DNA of 64,000 bases, taken from the NCBI RefSeq assembly GCF_007741475.1, contig NZ_CP036261.1, positions 4,961,798-5,025,797 on the forward strand. The letters are read 5' to 3'. Positions 50,525 through 59,577 of the stretch are shown in pieces. How positions within the stretch are numbered: the first letter of the stretch is position 1; the number at the start of each line of letters is the position of its first letter. The translations under genes and the position numbers were made by a program. This stretch comes from Rosistilla ulvae. Lineage in GTDB: Bacteria; Planctomycetota; Planctomycetia; Pirellulales; Pirellulaceae. Under the pieces are notes generated by a model. It saw only the letters and a program-made list of their open reading frames with translations. It was not told the DNA's origin and did no database searches.

Positions 50525-53500
50525 ATGTTGCTTTGCGAAACGAAGACGCTCCGCGTCGCCCGATGTGTTGTTTTCTTGCTGGTGCTTGCCGGTCAGTCGC
50601 TATGCCTCGCACAGGATCCGGCGGATACACGCCCGGTTGTCGGTTTGCGCGAGAATCCGCCCGACATCGTGTTCCTGAAAGATGGCCGTGTTGTAATCCG
50701 CCCAGGCCAGGTGATTCCTTCGGCATCGATCTTGATCCGTGGCAAGTCGATCGTTGCGGTCGGAAGCGACATTCAACCGCCGCCCGGCGCCCACGTGATC
50801 GACTGTTCCGACAAATCGATCTACGCCGGTTTGATCGACGCGTTTGGCGAGATCGCTGTCGCTCCGCCGCAATCCAACGGCACCGGCCACTGGAATGGCT
50901 ACGTCCTTCCGCGTCGATCGGCGGCCGATGGGATCGATGAGATTTCCAATATCTCCGAGTACCGTTCTCAAGGCGTGGCGATGCGGTTGCTCGCTCCCAG
51001 AGGAGCGATCGTCAAAGGCCGCAGCAGTTTGGTGATGCTCGACAAAAAATCGGGGGCGACCCTGATCGACGACGCCGTCGCACAACATCTGCAACTAACG
51101 GTCCCAAGAGATCGCCGTCGCGACGCGTACCCAAATTCACCGATGGGAGCCGTCGCCCTTTTGCGACAGACGTTTTCCGATGCCGACTGGTACACCAAGG
51201 CTTGGGAAGCGTATCGGTCCAAACCGACGCTTCCCCGCCCGGAGCGCAACGATGCACTAGCAACGTTAGCTGATGAAATGCGTGGTGGCCGATTTATCGT
51301 CGACGCTCCCAATGAACGTATGGCGGTGCGGGCTGAGGAGCTGGCCAACGAATTCGCACTGAATATGACGCTGCGTGGTTCGGGGCGTGAATATCGCGAT
51401 CTCGATGCGATTGCGGCCAGCGGAAGAATGTTACTGGTTCCTGTCAATTTCCCCACTGCTCCCGATGTCTCTTCCGAAGCCCAAGCTGCCGACATCGAAC
51501 TGCGGGACCTGCTGCACTGGCACTTTGCACCCGAGAATCCGCTGCGTCTGGAAAAGGCCGGCGCCACGTTTTGTTTGACGTCCGACGGTTTGAGCGATCC
51601 CAAGTCGTTTCTGAAGAACATACGCGTGGCTGTCCGTCGCGGGCTTTCGCCCGACGTGGCCTTGGCGTCGCTGACAACTACGCCGGCCAAGTGGCTGGAC
51701 ATCGACGAAACGTGTGGAGCGATTCAAGTCGGCGGCCTCGCCAATCTGATCGTGACCGATGGCGAACTGTTCGAAGAAGAGACGCATGTGTTGGAAACGT
51801 GGGTCGCAGGGACGCGTTTCGAGTTCTCCGCCAATGGACCGGATAAACCGGATCTTTTGATCGGAGATTGGACGACGAAGATCAAGATCGACGCCAAGGG
51901 AGTGCCTGTCGAGTTGCATTTGGCAAGGAAGAAGGGGAAGTGGTCGGGGAATCTTACGTATCGCGGCAAGGCGAAGCCATCCGCTGCGGAAGTCGAAAAA
52001 GCAGATGCTGAATCGGAGGCCAAACCGGCGGCCGACAAATCTAAGAAGGAGAGCACGACGGCGGAACTCAAAAAGATCGCTCGCGCTGTCGATCGGATGA
52101 CTGCCTGGGTCGACCTTTCTCAGGCGGACAGCAAGCTGCCCGCGGGACCTTCTCGAATCACCATGATCACCGTCGAGGAGGAGGATTCGATTTCCGTATT
52201 CTCGACGCTCTCGCTTCCCGATGGAAAACCGCAAGACTTGAAGTGGAAGCGTGCCAAGCCAAAGAAAACAACGACTGAGGCCAAAACCGCCGACGACGAA
52301 GGAGATGATGGCGAGAAGAGCGACAACGGATCCGAACCGGTATCCGATGACGCCAGTCCTCTCGACGCAATTACTGTCAATTACCCGCTGGGCGGCTTGG
52401 GCGTGACGGGCGCGGTCCCGGTGGAACCGATGGTGCTGTTTCGAAATGCGACCGTTTGGACGTGTGGCGATCAAGGCGTGTTGAACCGTGCCGACGTGTT
52501 GGTCATCGATGGCAAAATCGATTCGGTGGGGAACGCTCTCGAGGTCCCCGAGGGTTGCCGCGTGGTCGATGCAACCGGCAAGCACCTGTCGCCCGGCTTG
52601 ATCGATTGTCACTCCCACATGGGGACCGATGGTGGAATCAACGAGTCTGGACAAGCGGTGACGGCCGAGGTTCGAATCGGCGACTTCATCGATAATTCCG
52701 ACATCAACATCTATCGACAGCTGGCTGGCGGAGTGACCAGCAGCAACATATTGCATGGCTCGGCCAATCCGATCGGCGGGCAAAACCAAGTTATCAAACT
52801 GCGTTGGGGCGATTCGATGCAGGCGATGAAGATGGCGTCCGCACCTGCCGGGATCAAATTCGCATTGGGTGAAAACGTCAAGCAGAGCAATCGCTCCGCG
52901 GCTCAAACCCGATATCCGTCGAGCCGGATGGGGGTGGAGCAGTTGTTCCGCGATCGATTCCAAGCTGCCAAGGAATACAGCGAACAACAGCGGCGGTGGC
53001 AGGCGGGGCAACGCGACGGATTGCCTCTGCGTCGCGATTTCGAGCTGGAAGCGATCGTGGAAATATTGAACGGTCAGCGGTGGATTCATTGCCACAGCTA
53101 TCGCCAAGATGAAATCGTTGCATTCCTCGACTTGCTGGATCAATTCGATATCACGATCGGAACGTTGCAACATGTGCTGGAAGGATACAAGGTTGCGGAT
53201 CGATTGCGTGAGCATGGCGCCATGGCTTCGGCGTTTTCGGATTGGTGGGCCTACAAGTTCGAGGTCTACGATGCGGTTCCTTACAACGGAGCGATTATGC
53301 ACGATGAAGGTATCGTCGTTTCGTTCAACAGCGACGATCGCGAGCTGGCTCGCCATCTCAATACCGAAGCTGCCAAAGCGGTCAAATATGGCGGGGTTTC
53401 GGAGGAAGAGGCACTCAAATTCGTCACGCTCAATCCTGCCAAGCAGCTCCGGATCGATGACCGCGTGGGGTCGATAACGCCTGGCAAGGATGCGGATCTC

Positions 53501-53812
53501 GTGTTGTGGAGCGGGCCGCCGCTGTCGACACTGTCTCGCTGTGAACAAACCTGGGTCGATGGACGCCCGATGTTTACGCTCGAAAACGACCAACGGCTTC
53601 GTCAGCGGGATGCCGAGTGGCGGTCGATGTTGATTGCCCGAATCTTGGATAAAGGCTTCGGCAGCGGCGGTTCCGCGAAAAGCGAAGTCGAAGAGGAAGA
53701 CCGTTGGTTGCGATACGACGAATATTGCCACGGACACGACGATCACGACCATGCCCATCACAACCACGATCACACCCAAACCGGACACCGACACGCGGAG
53801 GCACGACGATGA
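50525..53812 (+). CDS. Two-domain secreted amidohydrolase with His-rich tail
   Basis: 1095 residues with a signal peptide (ARCVVFLLVLAGQSLCLAQ). The N-terminal half (about 45-450) has the amidohydrolase frame but where HxH should be reads IYAGLIDAFGEIAVAP, so metal binding is lost. A hydrophilic Lys/Glu linker (about 470-610) follows. The second half is complete: LSPGLIDCHSHMGTDGG, WIHCHSYRQDE, IGTLQHVLEGYK, VVSFNSDDRELARH and NPAKQLRIDDRVGSITPGKD. The last 30 residues (HGHDDHDHAHHNHDH) may bind metal. The enzyme probably cleaves amide or similar bonds of an unknown substrate outside the cell. It overlaps the next gene by four bases. Confidence 0.9.
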   Translation: MLLCETKTLRVARCVVFLLVLAGQSLCLAQDPADTRPVVGLRENPPDIVFLKDGRVVIRPGQVIPSASILIRGKSIVAVGSDIQPPPGAHVIDCSDKSIYAGLIDAFGEIAVAPPQSNGTGHWNGYVLPRRSAADGIDEISNISEYRSQGVAMRLLAPRGAIVKGRSSLVMLDKKSGATLIDDAVAQHLQLTVPRDRRRDAYPNSPMGAVALLRQTFSDADWYTKAWEAYRSKPTLPRPERNDALATLADEMRGGRFIVDAPNERMAVRAEELANEFALNMTLRGSGREYRDLDAIAASGRMLLVPVNFPTAPDVSSEAQAADIELRDLLHWHFAPENPLRLEKAGATFCLTSDGLSDPKSFLKNIRVAVRRGLSPDVALASLTTTPAKWLDIDETCGAIQVGGLANLIVTDGELFEEETHVLETWVAGTRFEFSANGPDKPDLLIGDWTTKIKIDAKGVPVELHLARKKGKWSGNLTYRGKAKPSAAEVEKADAESEAKPAADKSKKESTTAELKKIARAVDRMTAWVDLSQADSKLPAGPSRITMITVEEEDSISVFSTLSLPDGKPQDLKWKRAKPKKTTTEAKTADDEGDDGEKSDNGSEPVSDDASPLDAITVNYPLGGLGVTGAVPVEPMVLFRNATVWTCGDQGVLNRADVLVIDGKIDSVGNALEVPEGCRVVDATGKHLSPGLIDCHSHMGTDGGINESGQAVTAEVRIGDFIDNSDINIYRQLAGGVTSSNILHGSANPIGGQNQVIKLRWGDSMQAMKMASAPAGIKFALGENVKQSNRSAAQTRYPSSRMGVEQLFRDRFQAAKEYSEQQRRWQAGQRDGLPLRRDFELEAIVEILNGQRWIHCHSYRQDEIVAFLDLLDQFDITIGTLQHVLEGYKVADRLREHGAMASAFSDWWAYKFEVYDAVPYNGAIMHDEGIVVSFNSDDRELARHLNTEAAKAVKYGGVSEEEALKFVTLNPAKQLRIDDRVGSITPGKDADLVLWSGPPLSTLSRCEQTWVDGRPMFTLENDQRLRQRDAEWRSMLIARILDKGFGSGGSAKSEVEEEDRWLRYDEYCHGHDDHDHAHHNHDHTQTGHRHAEARR

Positions 53813-55233
53813 GCAAGCAATACCAAAACCTCTTCGGCTGGCTGGTTCCTGCGGTGGCGAAACGCTCTGAACCGAGCGGCAGCGCGACCGCGAGAACTCC
53901 CAAACCCGATCGGCGTTCGTTTGTGATCCGATCGATGTTGGCGACATGCTTCGGTTGTGCGTTGGTCGCTGGGACAAACGTCGACGCAAACGACCAGATC
54001 CCCGGAGCTGCCCAGTCGACGCCGATCGCTTTGGTCGGTGGCGTCGTCCACACGATCGACGCGAAGACGTTGAACAACGCCACCGTGGTCTTCGAGAAGG
54101 GGAAGATCACCAAGATCGGAAAGCATGTTGTTTTGCCGGCGAAGTGTCGATCGATCGACGTCGCGGGGAAACACATCTATCCCGGTTTGATGGAGTCGAT
54201 GTCGAACGTGGGACTGACGGAAATTGGTTCCGTGCGAGCGACTGTCGACACCGACGAAGTGGGGGACGAGAACCCAAATCTTCGCCCGTGGGTTGCTGTC
54301 AACGCCGACAGTGAGTTGATTCCTGTCGCCCGGGCCGGTGGAGTTCTGCTGGCATCGATCGCTCCAAAGCGAGGCAACATACGAGGTCAATCGGCCGTCA
54401 TTCAGTTGGACGGTTGGACCTACAAAGACATGTTGCTTCGCGGTGACACCGGGATGATCGTTTCTTGGCGTTCGTACGATTCGCGGAAAAGCAGTTCGAT
54501 CGACCGCGCCAAAGAACGCGACGAGCGTTTGAAAGGATTGTCGGATCGATTGGAGACCGCCGCGCGGTATGCGATCGCTCGCGCCGCCCGGCCCGATTGG
54601 ACGCCGGTCGATCTGCGGTTCGAAGCATTGATCCCGGTGCTGGAAGGGGAATCGCCGATGATCGTCGACGCGGATGATCGACGCGAAATCGAAGCCGCCG
54701 TTGCCTTCTGTGTCGCTCGCGGAATCCGCCCGATCATCTACGGCGGCTACGACGCTCCCGAATGTGCCCCACTGTTAAAGAAATATGACGTTCCGGTCAT
54801 CGTTCACTCGACGTATCGGCTGCCTCTGCGCCGCGATGATCCCTACGATCATCCGTACACCTTGCCGAGTCGTTTGAGCGAAGCGGGGATCCGGTTTGCG
54901 ATCGGCGGCCCTGGAGCGGGAAGCCCCGGCGGCGGCGCGGCCGCGCGGAACCTGCCCTACCACGCTGCCGTTGCTGTTGCCTACGGCTTGCCAGCCGACG
55001 AGGCGATTCGCGCGATCACCTTAGCTCCCGCGGAGATCATGGGGGTGGCGGATCGCGTCGGCTCGATCACCGTCGGCAAAGATGCGACGTTGATCGTCGT
55101 CGATGGCGACATTCTGCAATCCGAATCGAATGTCACCGACGCCTACATCGCCGGTGCCAAAGTCGACTTGGGGAGCAAGCATAGGACACTGGCTGATAAG
55201 TACCGCACAAAGTACAAACAACGCTCGCGTTAA
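53809..55233 (+). CDS. Amidohydrolase-like protein, metal motif degenerate
   Basis: 474 residues from ATG 53809, overlapping the previous stop (ATGA). A TM/signal region lies near residues 40-55 (IRSMLATCFGCALVAGTNVD). The frame follows the N-terminal half of its neighbour: ALVGGVVHTIDAKTLNNATV, IYPGLMESMSNVGLTEIGS (no HxH), RGQSAVIQLDGWTYKDMLLR and MGVADRVGSITVGKDATLIV. Catalytic metal ligands seem absent, so it may be a non-catalytic partner of the two-domain enzyme. The start could also be read as a twin of that enzyme's first domain by gene duplication. Confidence 0.85.
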   Translation: MSKQYQNLFGWLVPAVAKRSEPSGSATARTPKPDRRSFVIRSMLATCFGCALVAGTNVDANDQIPGAAQSTPIALVGGVVHTIDAKTLNNATVVFEKGKITKIGKHVVLPAKCRSIDVAGKHIYPGLMESMSNVGLTEIGSVRATVDTDEVGDENPNLRPWVAVNADSELIPVARAGGVLLASIAPKRGNIRGQSAVIQLDGWTYKDMLLRGDTGMIVSWRSYDSRKSSSIDRAKERDERLKGLSDRLETAARYAIARAARPDWTPVDLRFEALIPVLEGESPMIVDADDRREIEAAVAFCVARGIRPIIYGGYDAPECAPLLKKYDVPVIVHSTYRLPLRRDDPYDHPYTLPSRLSEAGIRFAIGGPGAGSPGGGAAARNLPYHAAVAVAYGLPADEAIRAITLAPAEIMGVADRVGSITVGKDATLIVVDGDILQSESNVTDAYIAGAKVDLGSKHRTLADKYRTKYKQRSR

Positions 55234-55334
55234 AAAACGAGCCGCTTGGATCGCCTGAGCACAAACACTAAATTGCCCAGAGCGAAACCTTCCGTTCGTA
55301 CAAAAGCTGCCTCGATAGGACTGCTCCAGTTTCC

Positions 55335-56039
55335 GTGCCAACTCTCAAAGACATCGTCGAACGTTCCGATACGCCGGCCGGACGCGTGTTCGATCTATCG
55401 ATCCAGTGCTTCATCGTCCTGTCGCTGATCGCCTTTAGCGTAGAGACACTGCCGAATCTCGATCCCGTCTGGACGCGGCTGCTCTATCTTTTCAAGATCG
55501 CGTCGGTCGTCGTGTTCACGACCGAATACATCGTCCGGTTGATCGTTGCCGACCGCAAGCTCGCATTCGCGACCAGCTTTTTTGGTGTTGTCGACCTGCT
55601 GGCGATTTTACCTTTCTACCTTTCGTTTGGTTTCGATCTGCGATCGATCCGCGCACTCCGGCTGCTGCGACTGTTCTGGATGCTGAAACTGGTTCGCTAC
55701 AGTCGAGCCATCCAACGGTTTCACCGAGCGTTCTTGATCGCACGCGAGGAGATTGTCCTGTTCCTCTTCGTCACTGTGATCCTGCTGTATCTCGCATCGG
55801 TGGGAATCTATCACTTTGAACACGATGCCCAACCGGAAGCCTTTGCATCGGTGTTCCATTGCCTTTGGTGGGCAGTCGTCACGCTGACAACCGTTGGTTA
55901 CGGAGACCTCTATCCGATCACTGCTGGCGGTCGGATCTTCACCTTCGTGATCCTGTTGATCGGGCTGGGGATCGTGTCGGTTCCCGCCGGCTTGGTCGCA
56001 TCGGCCCTCGCGCAAGCCCGCGAGATGGAGAACGAATAG
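55335..56039 (+). CDS. Voltage-gated potassium channel
   Basis: 234 residues from GTG 55335. The six-helix plan is visible: S1 FIVLSLIAFSVETLPNLD, S2 SVVVFTTEYIVRLIVA, S3 FFGVVDLLAILPFYLSFG, S4 SIRALRLLRLFWMLKLVRYS with regularly spaced arginines, S5 IVLFLFVTVILLYLASVGIY and S6 IFTFVILLIGLGIVSVPAGL. The selectivity filter TTVGYGD marks a potassium channel. No cytoplasmic regulatory domain. It lies 101 bases after the amidohydrolase pair without clear link. Confidence 0.95.
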   Translation: MPTLKDIVERSDTPAGRVFDLSIQCFIVLSLIAFSVETLPNLDPVWTRLLYLFKIASVVVFTTEYIVRLIVADRKLAFATSFFGVVDLLAILPFYLSFGFDLRSIRALRLLRLFWMLKLVRYSRAIQRFHRAFLIAREEIVLFLFVTVILLYLASVGIYHFEHDAQPEAFASVFHCLWWAVVTLTTVGYGDLYPITAGGRIFTFVILLIGLGIVSVPAGLVASALAQAREMENE

Positions 56040-56211
56040 ACCATCACGAAGCGTTCCCGTCCGCCGCGCATCGGCTGGCTGGAATCGTTCTCGCATCGTG
56101 GCCGCATCGGGAGCCTGTTCCCGATCGACGCGTCGTCGACCTGTGTTGGAACGACTTCGCCACATCCCGAGTCGATCCCCGGGATGCGGCAGAGATTTAC
56201 AACCGCTCGAT

Positions 56212-58149
56212 TCAGCTGGCAGCCGTTTTAGGACGCGTCATCAGCGAAACGACGACCAGCGTGATGAAGCCCAGCGGGATCGTCACGATACCGGGTTGGC
56301 TGAACGGCACGATCGCGTCGGCGGCATCGAGACCGTAGACCTTCGCATAGGTATCGCCGCTCAACAGGATCCAGCCCAACGACGAGACCATCCCGACGGT
56401 GACCGCCGCGATGATTCCTTGATGCGTTGTCCCGCGCCAGAACAACAACATGATCAACGCGGGCAGGTTCGCCGATGCGGCGATGCTGAACGCCCAGCCG
56501 ACAAGAAAGCTGACGTTCAGATCTTTGAACAAGATCCCCAGCACGATCGCAATGATCCCGACAGTCACCGACGCCAACTTGGCGACGCGGACCTCTTCGT
56601 CACCGGTCAATTTGAACCCAAGCGACGAGACGAGAAGATCGTGCGTGACCGCTCCGGCCGACGCGATGATCAGACCGCTGACCGTTCCCAGAACCGTTGT
56701 AAAGGCGATCGCCGAGATGATTGCAAACAACCACTCGTTGATGCTCTTGGCCAACAACGGGGCGGACATATTGCTGGTCGTCACATCCAAGGCACCACTC
56801 GCCATCGCGCCCAAGCCCATATAAAGGGTCAGCACATAAAAGAATCCGATCGCCGCGATCCCGACAATCGTACTCTTTCGCGCCGCCGCTTCGTCTTTGA
56901 CCGTGTAGTAGCGGATCAAGATGTGGGGAAGCGAAGCGGTGCCGCAGAACAGAGCCAGCATCAGCGACAGAAAGTTCAATCGATCGATCGGATTGTCGCT
57001 GCGAATGCCAGTGAATTTGCGTCCCGGGCGAAGGACTTCCGATCCCGAGACCGGCGTCGGGTAATAGACTGTCGATTTGGCCCCATCGGTATCGGCGATC
57101 TTCTGCTCGTTCCAGAGGGTGACTTCACTGGTCCCCAGTTCACGGAAGAACGAAAGGAAGCCGAGCGGCCCGGTCTCTTTGCGGTCGCCCGAGAGCTTGC
57201 TGATATATCCGATCGGGTGCAGTTCGGCTCCTCCCTTTTCGGTTCCCTTGACCAAACCGTTGACCAACGTCTCGCCATCGGCAGTTGTTGTAAGAATCTG
57301 GCCTTCCAACAACGTAGCGGTTCCGTCCTCCTTTTTTTCGACCCGCCAGACGATCATCTTCCCCTCACTGTCACGAGTGCGAATGAAGTCTTTGCCTTCC
57401 CAGTCGCCCGTCGCGGGAATGATCTTGCCGCCGGCGAGTTGCGGCGTGGCAAGCAGTTCCGATTCCAGGTTCTCGACAGTCAACGGTCCCACGGTTTGGA
57501 AGACGTGCCCGTCGATTCCACCTTCCTGCGCCGTGAAGCCGCGTCCAAGGATCATATAGGTCAGCACGCCAGAGAAGATCACCAACAGCGAACCTTTGAG
57601 GAACTGAACCCAAGTCGTCGACAACATCCCGGCCGAGGTGACGATGCAGATCACCGTGGCGCCGACCAAGACGACGCCCACCCAATGCGGAAAGCCGAGC
57701 AGCGGTTGAATCAAGACGCCCGCACCGACCATCTGCGGGATCAAGTAGAAGATGCTGACGACCAGCGTGCTGATCCCCACGACCAGCTTGATGCCGCGGG
57801 AATTGAAAGTGGAATTCAGAGCGTCGGCGAAGGTGAATTTGCCGAGTCGCTTCATCGGTTCGGCGACGACAAACAGGGCCACGATCCAACCGGCGAGGTA
57901 GCCGATCGAATAAAGGAAGCCGTCGTAACCACTGAAGGCGATCATCCCGCAGATTCCGAGGAACGAAGCGGCTGACAAATAATCGCCAGCAAACGCGACG
58001 CCGTTGACAAACCAAGGGATCTGTCCGTGGGCTGTAAAGAATCCGGCGGACGATTTCGCTTGCCGCCCCAGATAGAAGCTCAGCCCCAAGGTCAGGCCAA
58101 CAAACGCCAAAAAGATCACAACAGCGATCGTCGAAGGTTCGTAAATCAT
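56212..58149 (-). CDS. Sodium:solute symporter, ActP-like, with long hydrophilic insertion
   Basis: 645 residues against about 550 in ActP. SSS features: GFFTAHGQIPWFVNGVAFAG with DYLSAASFLGICG, SYGYLAGWIVALFVVAEPMK-like helix, and DVTTSNMSAPLLAKSINEWL, GLIIASAGAVTHDLL later. Between the helices at about residues 205 and 390 a soluble stretch of about 170 residues is inserted (GGIDGHVFQTVGPLTVENLE to RPGRKFTGIRSDNPIDRL). The gene overlaps a DUF485 gene by four bases, the yjcH-actP arrangement. Acetate, propionate or lactate are likely substrates, which would link it to BMC products, but this is inference. Confidence 0.88.
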   Translation of the reverse strand: MIYEPSTIAVVIFLAFVGLTLGLSFYLGRQAKSSAGFFTAHGQIPWFVNGVAFAGDYLSAASFLGICGMIAFSGYDGFLYSIGYLAGWIVALFVVAEPMKRLGKFTFADALNSTFNSRGIKLVVGISTLVVSIFYLIPQMVGAGVLIQPLLGFPHWVGVVLVGATVICIVTSAGMLSTTWVQFLKGSLLVIFSGVLTYMILGRGFTAQEGGIDGHVFQTVGPLTVENLESELLATPQLAGGKIIPATGDWEGKDFIRTRDSEGKMIVWRVEKKEDGTATLLEGQILTTTADGETLVNGLVKGTEKGGAELHPIGYISKLSGDRKETGPLGFLSFFRELGTSEVTLWNEQKIADTDGAKSTVYYPTPVSGSEVLRPGRKFTGIRSDNPIDRLNFLSLMLALFCGTASLPHILIRYYTVKDEAAARKSTIVGIAAIGFFYVLTLYMGLGAMASGALDVTTSNMSAPLLAKSINEWLFAIISAIAFTTVLGTVSGLIIASAGAVTHDLLVSSLGFKLTGDEEVRVAKLASVTVGIIAIVLGILFKDLNVSFLVGWAFSIAASANLPALIMLLFWRGTTHQGIIAAVTVGMVSSLGWILLSGDTYAKVYGLDAADAIVPFSQPGIVTIPLGFITLVVVSLMTRPKTAAS

Positions 58150-58406
58150 TGCTTCGCCTCCCCATCGTTATCGCTTGGAGCGTCGTTTTTACACAGCAGA
58201 CCGTACAGCAGGGCCATCGCAAACGCCCCCACGATCAGGACAAAACCGTAGACGATCGCCAGATTGATTCCGTCGATCGGTTGCATGTCCATCGAGTCGG
58301 GAGAGAGCGCATTGATGAACACAAACCCGCTGTAGAGCAGCAGATAACAAAAGAAAAGGATCAGACCGATCCGTGAATTCCGAGCTTGCATGGGTTTCCA
58401 ATTCAT
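58146..58406 (-). CDS. DUF485-family membrane protein (YjcH-like)
   Basis: 86 residues with two membrane helices: IGLILFFCYLLLYSGFVFIN (about 13-32) and LAIVYGFVLIVGAFAMALLY (about 49-68), the DUF485 plan. A methionine at codon 7 (58388) is an alternative start. It precedes the symporter and is coupled by ATGA; in enterobacteria the same pair is part of the acetate uptake operon. Confidence 0.87.
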   Translation of the reverse strand: MNWKPMQARNSRIGLILFFCYLLLYSGFVFINALSPDSMDMQPIDGINLAIVYGFVLIVGAFAMALLYGLLCKNDAPSDNDGEAKQ

Positions 58407-58686
58407 TTGGAAGAAACGTTAAGGGGGCGAAAAGGGGGAATTGTAGCCCAAACGGACCGAAAGCGTGAGCGATCCCCCCCGGTTTGCGACAGAAAAATCA
58501 TCGTAGCAGGTCCAGACACCATCCCCCCCAAACGCCACCTTCTCTGCACTTTATGTCAGTTCCCCTATTTCAATTTCGGACCGTTGCGACCAAACTCTGA
58601 CATCGGCAGGTTGACGGATGACTGCAATCGATTGGACGGAATAACCCAGCGAACCGCGCCCAGAAGCGAGCGTTTCGCACCGATCC

Positions 58687-59553
58687 GTGGGCACCAGAGG
58701 TCGCACTGCGTTGACGAGCACACAACACACCACAGCGTCGCATCGAACCCCAGCCAATGCAACCTGGGAATTGTCCGACGCAAGAACGCTGTTTCTTTCC
58801 GACATTCACTTGGGCAGCCGGTTCTGCCAAGCCGAACCTCTTCTGGAATTACTCCAGCGCTGCCTGCCGCAGAAGATCTATCTGGTCGGTGATGTCGTCG
58901 ACAACCGCCGGATGAGCCGTCGGATTCGATGGACTCCCGCCTACAACCGCTTGGTCGCACGGTTGTTCGACCTGGGCGTCTCGGGAACCGAGATCTATTA
59001 CACACCTGGAAACCACGACACGTTTTTGCGCAGCTTTGTCGAAGACTATCGACTTGTCCAAATCCGTGATTCGTTTGTCCATCAGTGCGCCGACGGGAAG
59101 CGGTTGGCCGTATTGCATGGCGATCAATTCGACATGGTCGAAAGCAAGATGCATTGGCTGTCGAGCTTGGGGTCGCTTGCCTACGAAGGTCTGCTGGCGA
59201 TCGATCGCAGCATCAACGCGGTGCTCGGATTGTTTGGCGGTCGACAGATTCCGATCAGCCGCAGCCTGAAGCTGTGGGCCAAAAGCATCGTTCAAAAGAA
59301 GAGCGGCTTCCACCAGCAGCTGTGCGACTTTGCTCGCGATCAAGATTGCGAAGGAGTGGTCTGTGGGCATATCCACAAACCGGAGATCACGCAGATCGAA
59401 GAGATCATGTACCTCAACACCGGCGATTGGATCGAGCACTGCAGCGCGATCGTCGAGTGGCCCGACGGACGGCTGCAATTGATCGACGCCCACAACTTGG
59501 CAAAGACGCAGCGACGCGAGCCGACATTCCATCGGCTGCGTTCCAACGCTTGA
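58687..59553 (+). CDS. LpxH-like metallophosphoesterase
   Basis: 288 residues from GTG 58687. Metal ligands: TLFLSDIHLGS, YLVGDVVDN, YYTPGNHDTFLR, LAVLHGDQFDMVE and VVCGHIHKPEITQI, in the order of UDP-2,3-diacylglucosamine hydrolases. The fit to LpxH (about 240 residues) or to the related LpxH2 class used outside proteobacteria is good, so a role in lipid A or another phospho-bond is likely. Residues 1-25 are non-conserved and the gene could start later. The gap upstream (58407-58686) shows no further feature. Confidence 0.88.
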   Translation: MGTRGRTALTSTQHTTASHRTPANATWELSDARTLFLSDIHLGSRFCQAEPLLELLQRCLPQKIYLVGDVVDNRRMSRRIRWTPAYNRLVARLFDLGVSGTEIYYTPGNHDTFLRSFVEDYRLVQIRDSFVHQCADGKRLAVLHGDQFDMVESKMHWLSSLGSLAYEGLLAIDRSINAVLGLFGGRQIPISRSLKLWAKSIVQKKSGFHQQLCDFARDQDCEGVVCGHIHKPEITQIEEIMYLNTGDWIEHCSAIVEWPDGRLQLIDAHNLAKTQRREPTFHRLRSNA

Positions 59554-59577
59554 TCGGATCGACACACACCGCGGTAG

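Noticed and set aside
51431-53989. 852-codon minus-strand open frame opposite the amidohydrolase
   Set aside because: Composition follows from the codon bias of the real gene; no motif, no signal peptide and it crosses two gene boundaries.
56098-57975. 625-codon plus-strand open frame opposite the symporter
   Set aside because: Product is Arg/Asp/Gln-rich nonsense without domains; the minus strand encodes a clear SSS transporter.
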